From NCBI GenBank assembly GCA_023384455.1, contig JAHDWH010000040.1, positions 1 through 35,329 on the forward strand: DNA of 35,329 nucleotides, in the 5' to 3' direction. The position numbers were made by a program, and so were the translations under genes. Position 1 is the first letter of the stretch, and the number at the start of each line of letters is the position of its first letter. Source of the stretch: Caldilineaceae bacterium (GTDB lineage Bacteria; Chloroflexota; Anaerolineae; Caldilineales; Caldilineaceae). The notes beneath the pieces were generated by a model, which saw only the letters and a program-made list of their open reading frames with translations, was not told where the DNA came from and made no database searches. This document shows, piece by piece, positions 33,767-35,329 of the stretch.

Positions 33767-34996
33767 CTATTCTCCTACAATCCGCCGGAAATGGTCCAGG
33801 TAGCCCTGGGCCAGGACAGGCCAGCCCAGATGGCTCTCCACCCGGCGGCGACCTGCGGCCCCCATCTGCTGACGCAGCATCCCATCATCTGCTAACAGCG
33901 CAATCGCCTGCGCCAGCGCCGAGGCATCCCCCTCTGGCACGACAAAACCCGTCTCCCCATCCACAATTGCCAGATCGTTGCCCGCGGCGTTGCTCCCCAC
34001 CACCGGTTTGCCGCAGCTCATCGCGTCGGGCACGCAGACGTTCAGCCCATCTGCCGGGGCTGTGACCGACGGCATCACCAGCAGATCGCAGGCATTGTAA
34101 TAGCGGCTGATCTGATCAAACGGGACAATCCCCACCCAGCGCACCCGCTCCCCCACGCCCAGAGATTCCGCCAGCCGCTGCCAGCTTTCCCACTCGTCCC
34201 CGCGCCCAATCATCACCGCCACTGTCGGGCGCTGGGACAATTCCGGCCCGGCCAGTGCCCGTAGCAGCACATCAAAACCCTTCTTCGCCACCATCCGCCC
34301 CACGGCCAGCAGCATAACATCCGACTCGGCGACACCCAATTGGGCACGCAACTCCGCCGTTCCCGTGGGGTCGGGGCGCAGCCGGGCCGGGTCTACGCCG
34401 TAAACGATCATTTCGAACTTAGCCGGGTCCGCGCCCAGAGGCAGGACTGCATCCCGCAGCGCTCCGCTGTTGGCTGTGATGAGGCTGGCCTGGGCAAAGG
34501 TGAAGCGGGCCATCCGGCGAAAGAGGGGGTTGCTGTTGGCAACCTGGGCATCGGAGCCGGGGATGGAGACGACCAGCGGGATTCCGGTCAACCGGCTGAC
34601 CACCGCGCCGATGAACCCGTTGGGCAGGGCCCAGTGGGCGTGGATTACATCCGGGCGGGTGCGACGGCAGTGGCCCAGGGCAGCCAGAATGCCCCCGGCG
34701 AAGAAGGCCGGGCTGAGCAGATAGCCGTTGAGCCGCAGGCGCAGGTCCGACTGCATACTGCGCCCGTAGCCCACCCGATGCCAGCGCGTCGGCCAGATGT
34801 AGCGGAAGAGGTGGAGATGGACGCTCCCCCCGGCTTGTGTCTCGCTGAACGGACGGTCAAAGGCCACGTCGAAAGGGGTCAGCACATCCACCCGCTGCCC
34901 CCGGGCCATCCACTCCTGGCAGAGCGCCTGGACGAATGAACCGCTGAAGTCACCGGCGAAACGGGGGTAGTTGTGGGTTAGAACGGTAATTTGCAT
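33767..34996 (-). CDS. GT4 family glycosyltransferase
   Basis: 409-aa GT-B fold retaining glycosyltransferase. The N-terminal acceptor domain shows THNYPRFAGDFSGSF and DVIHAHWALPNGF, and the C-terminal donor domain LLAVGRMVAKKGFDVLLRAL, DLLVMPS and GKPVVGSNAAGNDLAIVDGETGFVV. The usual EX7E motif is a DX7D variant here (D316, D324 in ADGLNVCVPDAMSCG). The likely role is addition of a sugar to a lipid or surface polysaccharide; donor and acceptor are unknown. It stands alone, convergent with the BMP-system ATPase gene. Degenerate ATCTGCG repeats (33715-33765) fill the gap at its 3' end. Confidence 0.92.
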   Translation of the reverse strand: MQITVLTHNYPRFAGDFSGSFVQALCQEWMARGQRVDVLTPFDVAFDRPFSETQAGGSVHLHLFRYIWPTRWHRVGYGRSMQSDLRLRLNGYLLSPAFFAGGILAALGHCRRTRPDVIHAHWALPNGFIGAVVSRLTGIPLVVSIPGSDAQVANSNPLFRRMARFTFAQASLITANSGALRDAVLPLGADPAKFEMIVYGVDPARLRPDPTGTAELRAQLGVAESDVMLLAVGRMVAKKGFDVLLRALAGPELSQRPTVAVMIGRGDEWESWQRLAESLGVGERVRWVGIVPFDQISRYYNACDLLVMPSVTAPADGLNVCVPDAMSCGKPVVGSNAAGNDLAIVDGETGFVVPEGDASALAQAIALLADDGMLRQQMGAAGRRRVESHLGWPVLAQGYLDHFRRIVGE

Positions 34997-35024
34997 AGCG
35001 AAAGCGACCGCGGATCAGGTGGAA

Positions 35025-35144
35025 TTAACTACTAAGCCAAGAGATCAGAGGGACGCAGATTTTCATGATTTGAATTGATCTGCGCTGATTTTTCGCATTT
35101 ATCAGCGTCCATCTGCGTCCGTTTCTGATTGGCTTGGTAGTTAC
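35025..35144. mobile_element. MITE-like element, related copy E
   Basis: About 120-bp palindrome with terminal inverted repeats TTAACTACTAAGCCAA (35025-35040) and TTGGCTTGGTAGTTAC (35129-35144), 14 of 16 matching. The GTAACTAC end is shared with copies A to D. The interior consists of GACGCAGAT/ATCTGCGTCC units. No flanking direct repeat was found, so assignment to the family is weaker. It lies just upstream of the glycosyltransferase gene. Confidence 0.45.
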
Positions 35145-35151
35145 CTTTTTG

Positions 35152-35329
35152 AGAGCCTGAATTATTAAACAGGCTCTTGAGTTGACCACAGAAAAGACGG
35201 AATACACAGAAGAAAAGCCGAAAGAGAATTTTCCGTCTGTTCTGTGTTTTCCGTGGTCACAAAGCTGCGCGTTCAGAGCCTGAATTATTAAACAGGCTCT
35301 TGAGTTGACCACAGAAAAGACGGAATACA
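35152..35329. repeat. 55-bp direct repeat, 123-bp period, cut by the window edge
   Basis: A perfect 55-bp sequence at 35152-35206 recurs at 35275-35329 and is cut off by the window end, so it may continue as a tandem array. Each copy starts with a hairpin, GAGCCTG (10-nt AT-rich loop) CAGGCTC. The spacer contains CCGTCTGTTCTGTG, which pairs imperfectly with the CACAGAAAAGACGG in the repeat. No gene is supported in 34997-35329. Confidence 0.75.

Noticed and set aside
35025..35312. 95-aa open frame on the minus strand
   Set aside because: Made entirely of the direct repeat and the palindromic element; the same peptide appears twice because the DNA repeats.

Overview
The window looks like chromosomal DNA from a GC-rich member of the Chloroflexota, probably Caldilineae or Anaerolineae-like. 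This is an inference from gene content: a BTAD/NB-ARC/TPR mega-regulator, a Uma2 nuclease, a stand-alone TIGR03936 protein, several sugar-phosphate isomerase/epimerase paralogs, BMP-type uptake genes, and many intergenic palindromes. No rRNA, tRNA, CRISPR array or transposase gene was recognised.

Layout. 174-3536 is a SARP/LuxR-like ATPase regulator and 3736-4626 a Uma2 nuclease with a heptad-repeat tail. 4926-6631 is a two-gene sugar catabolism operon (TIM-barrel isomerase plus amidohydrolase) that converges on another isomerase (6854-7768). 8015-10421 encodes a MacB-type ATPase and a HlyD/MacA-type adaptor with no permease in the window. 10525-11598 is a tRNA-dihydrouridine synthase. 12062-13119 is a D12-class adenine methyltransferase split by a frameshift at a T7 run, followed closely by gatB (13129-14625). 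14690-15289 is a HigBA toxin-antitoxin operon with a very clear promoter and operator. 15444-19831 holds a SIMPL protein, an SDR, a TIGR03936 protein, a membrane metal-dependent hydrolase-like protein and a third isomerase.

20053-21840 is a visibly AT-richer island of six small genes behind a near-consensus promoter. It reads as three consecutive small 'effector + partner' pairs. The last two pairs are paralogous: an Arg/His-rich protein followed by an acidic 83-aa protein, with the second Arg/His-rich copy truncated to 50 aa. This resembles arrays of orphan toxin/immunity modules and is the best candidate for an undescribed system here.

21886-25421 carries a flavin halogenase-like oxidoreductase and a phytoene-desaturase-like oxidoreductase. 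25686-27305 is a protein made of two tandem CBS-pair + HEPN-like units. 27339-29573 is a secreted HExxH metallopeptidase-like protein, and 29698-30846 an MFS transporter. 31009-33690 encodes a BMP-family lipoprotein and its double ATPase, again without permeases. 33767-34996 is a GT4 glycosyltransferase.

Between genes, a family of short non-coding elements recurs. They have GTAACTGCTCAG-like terminal inverted repeats, and four of the five copies are flanked by 8-12 bp direct repeats, as expected of MITEs. A second family of palindromes (TTCACGTTTCACGTTTC) sits at gene 3' ends. One MITE copy, just upstream of the BMP gene, carries a perfect 21-bp stem containing a strong G-quadruplex motif.
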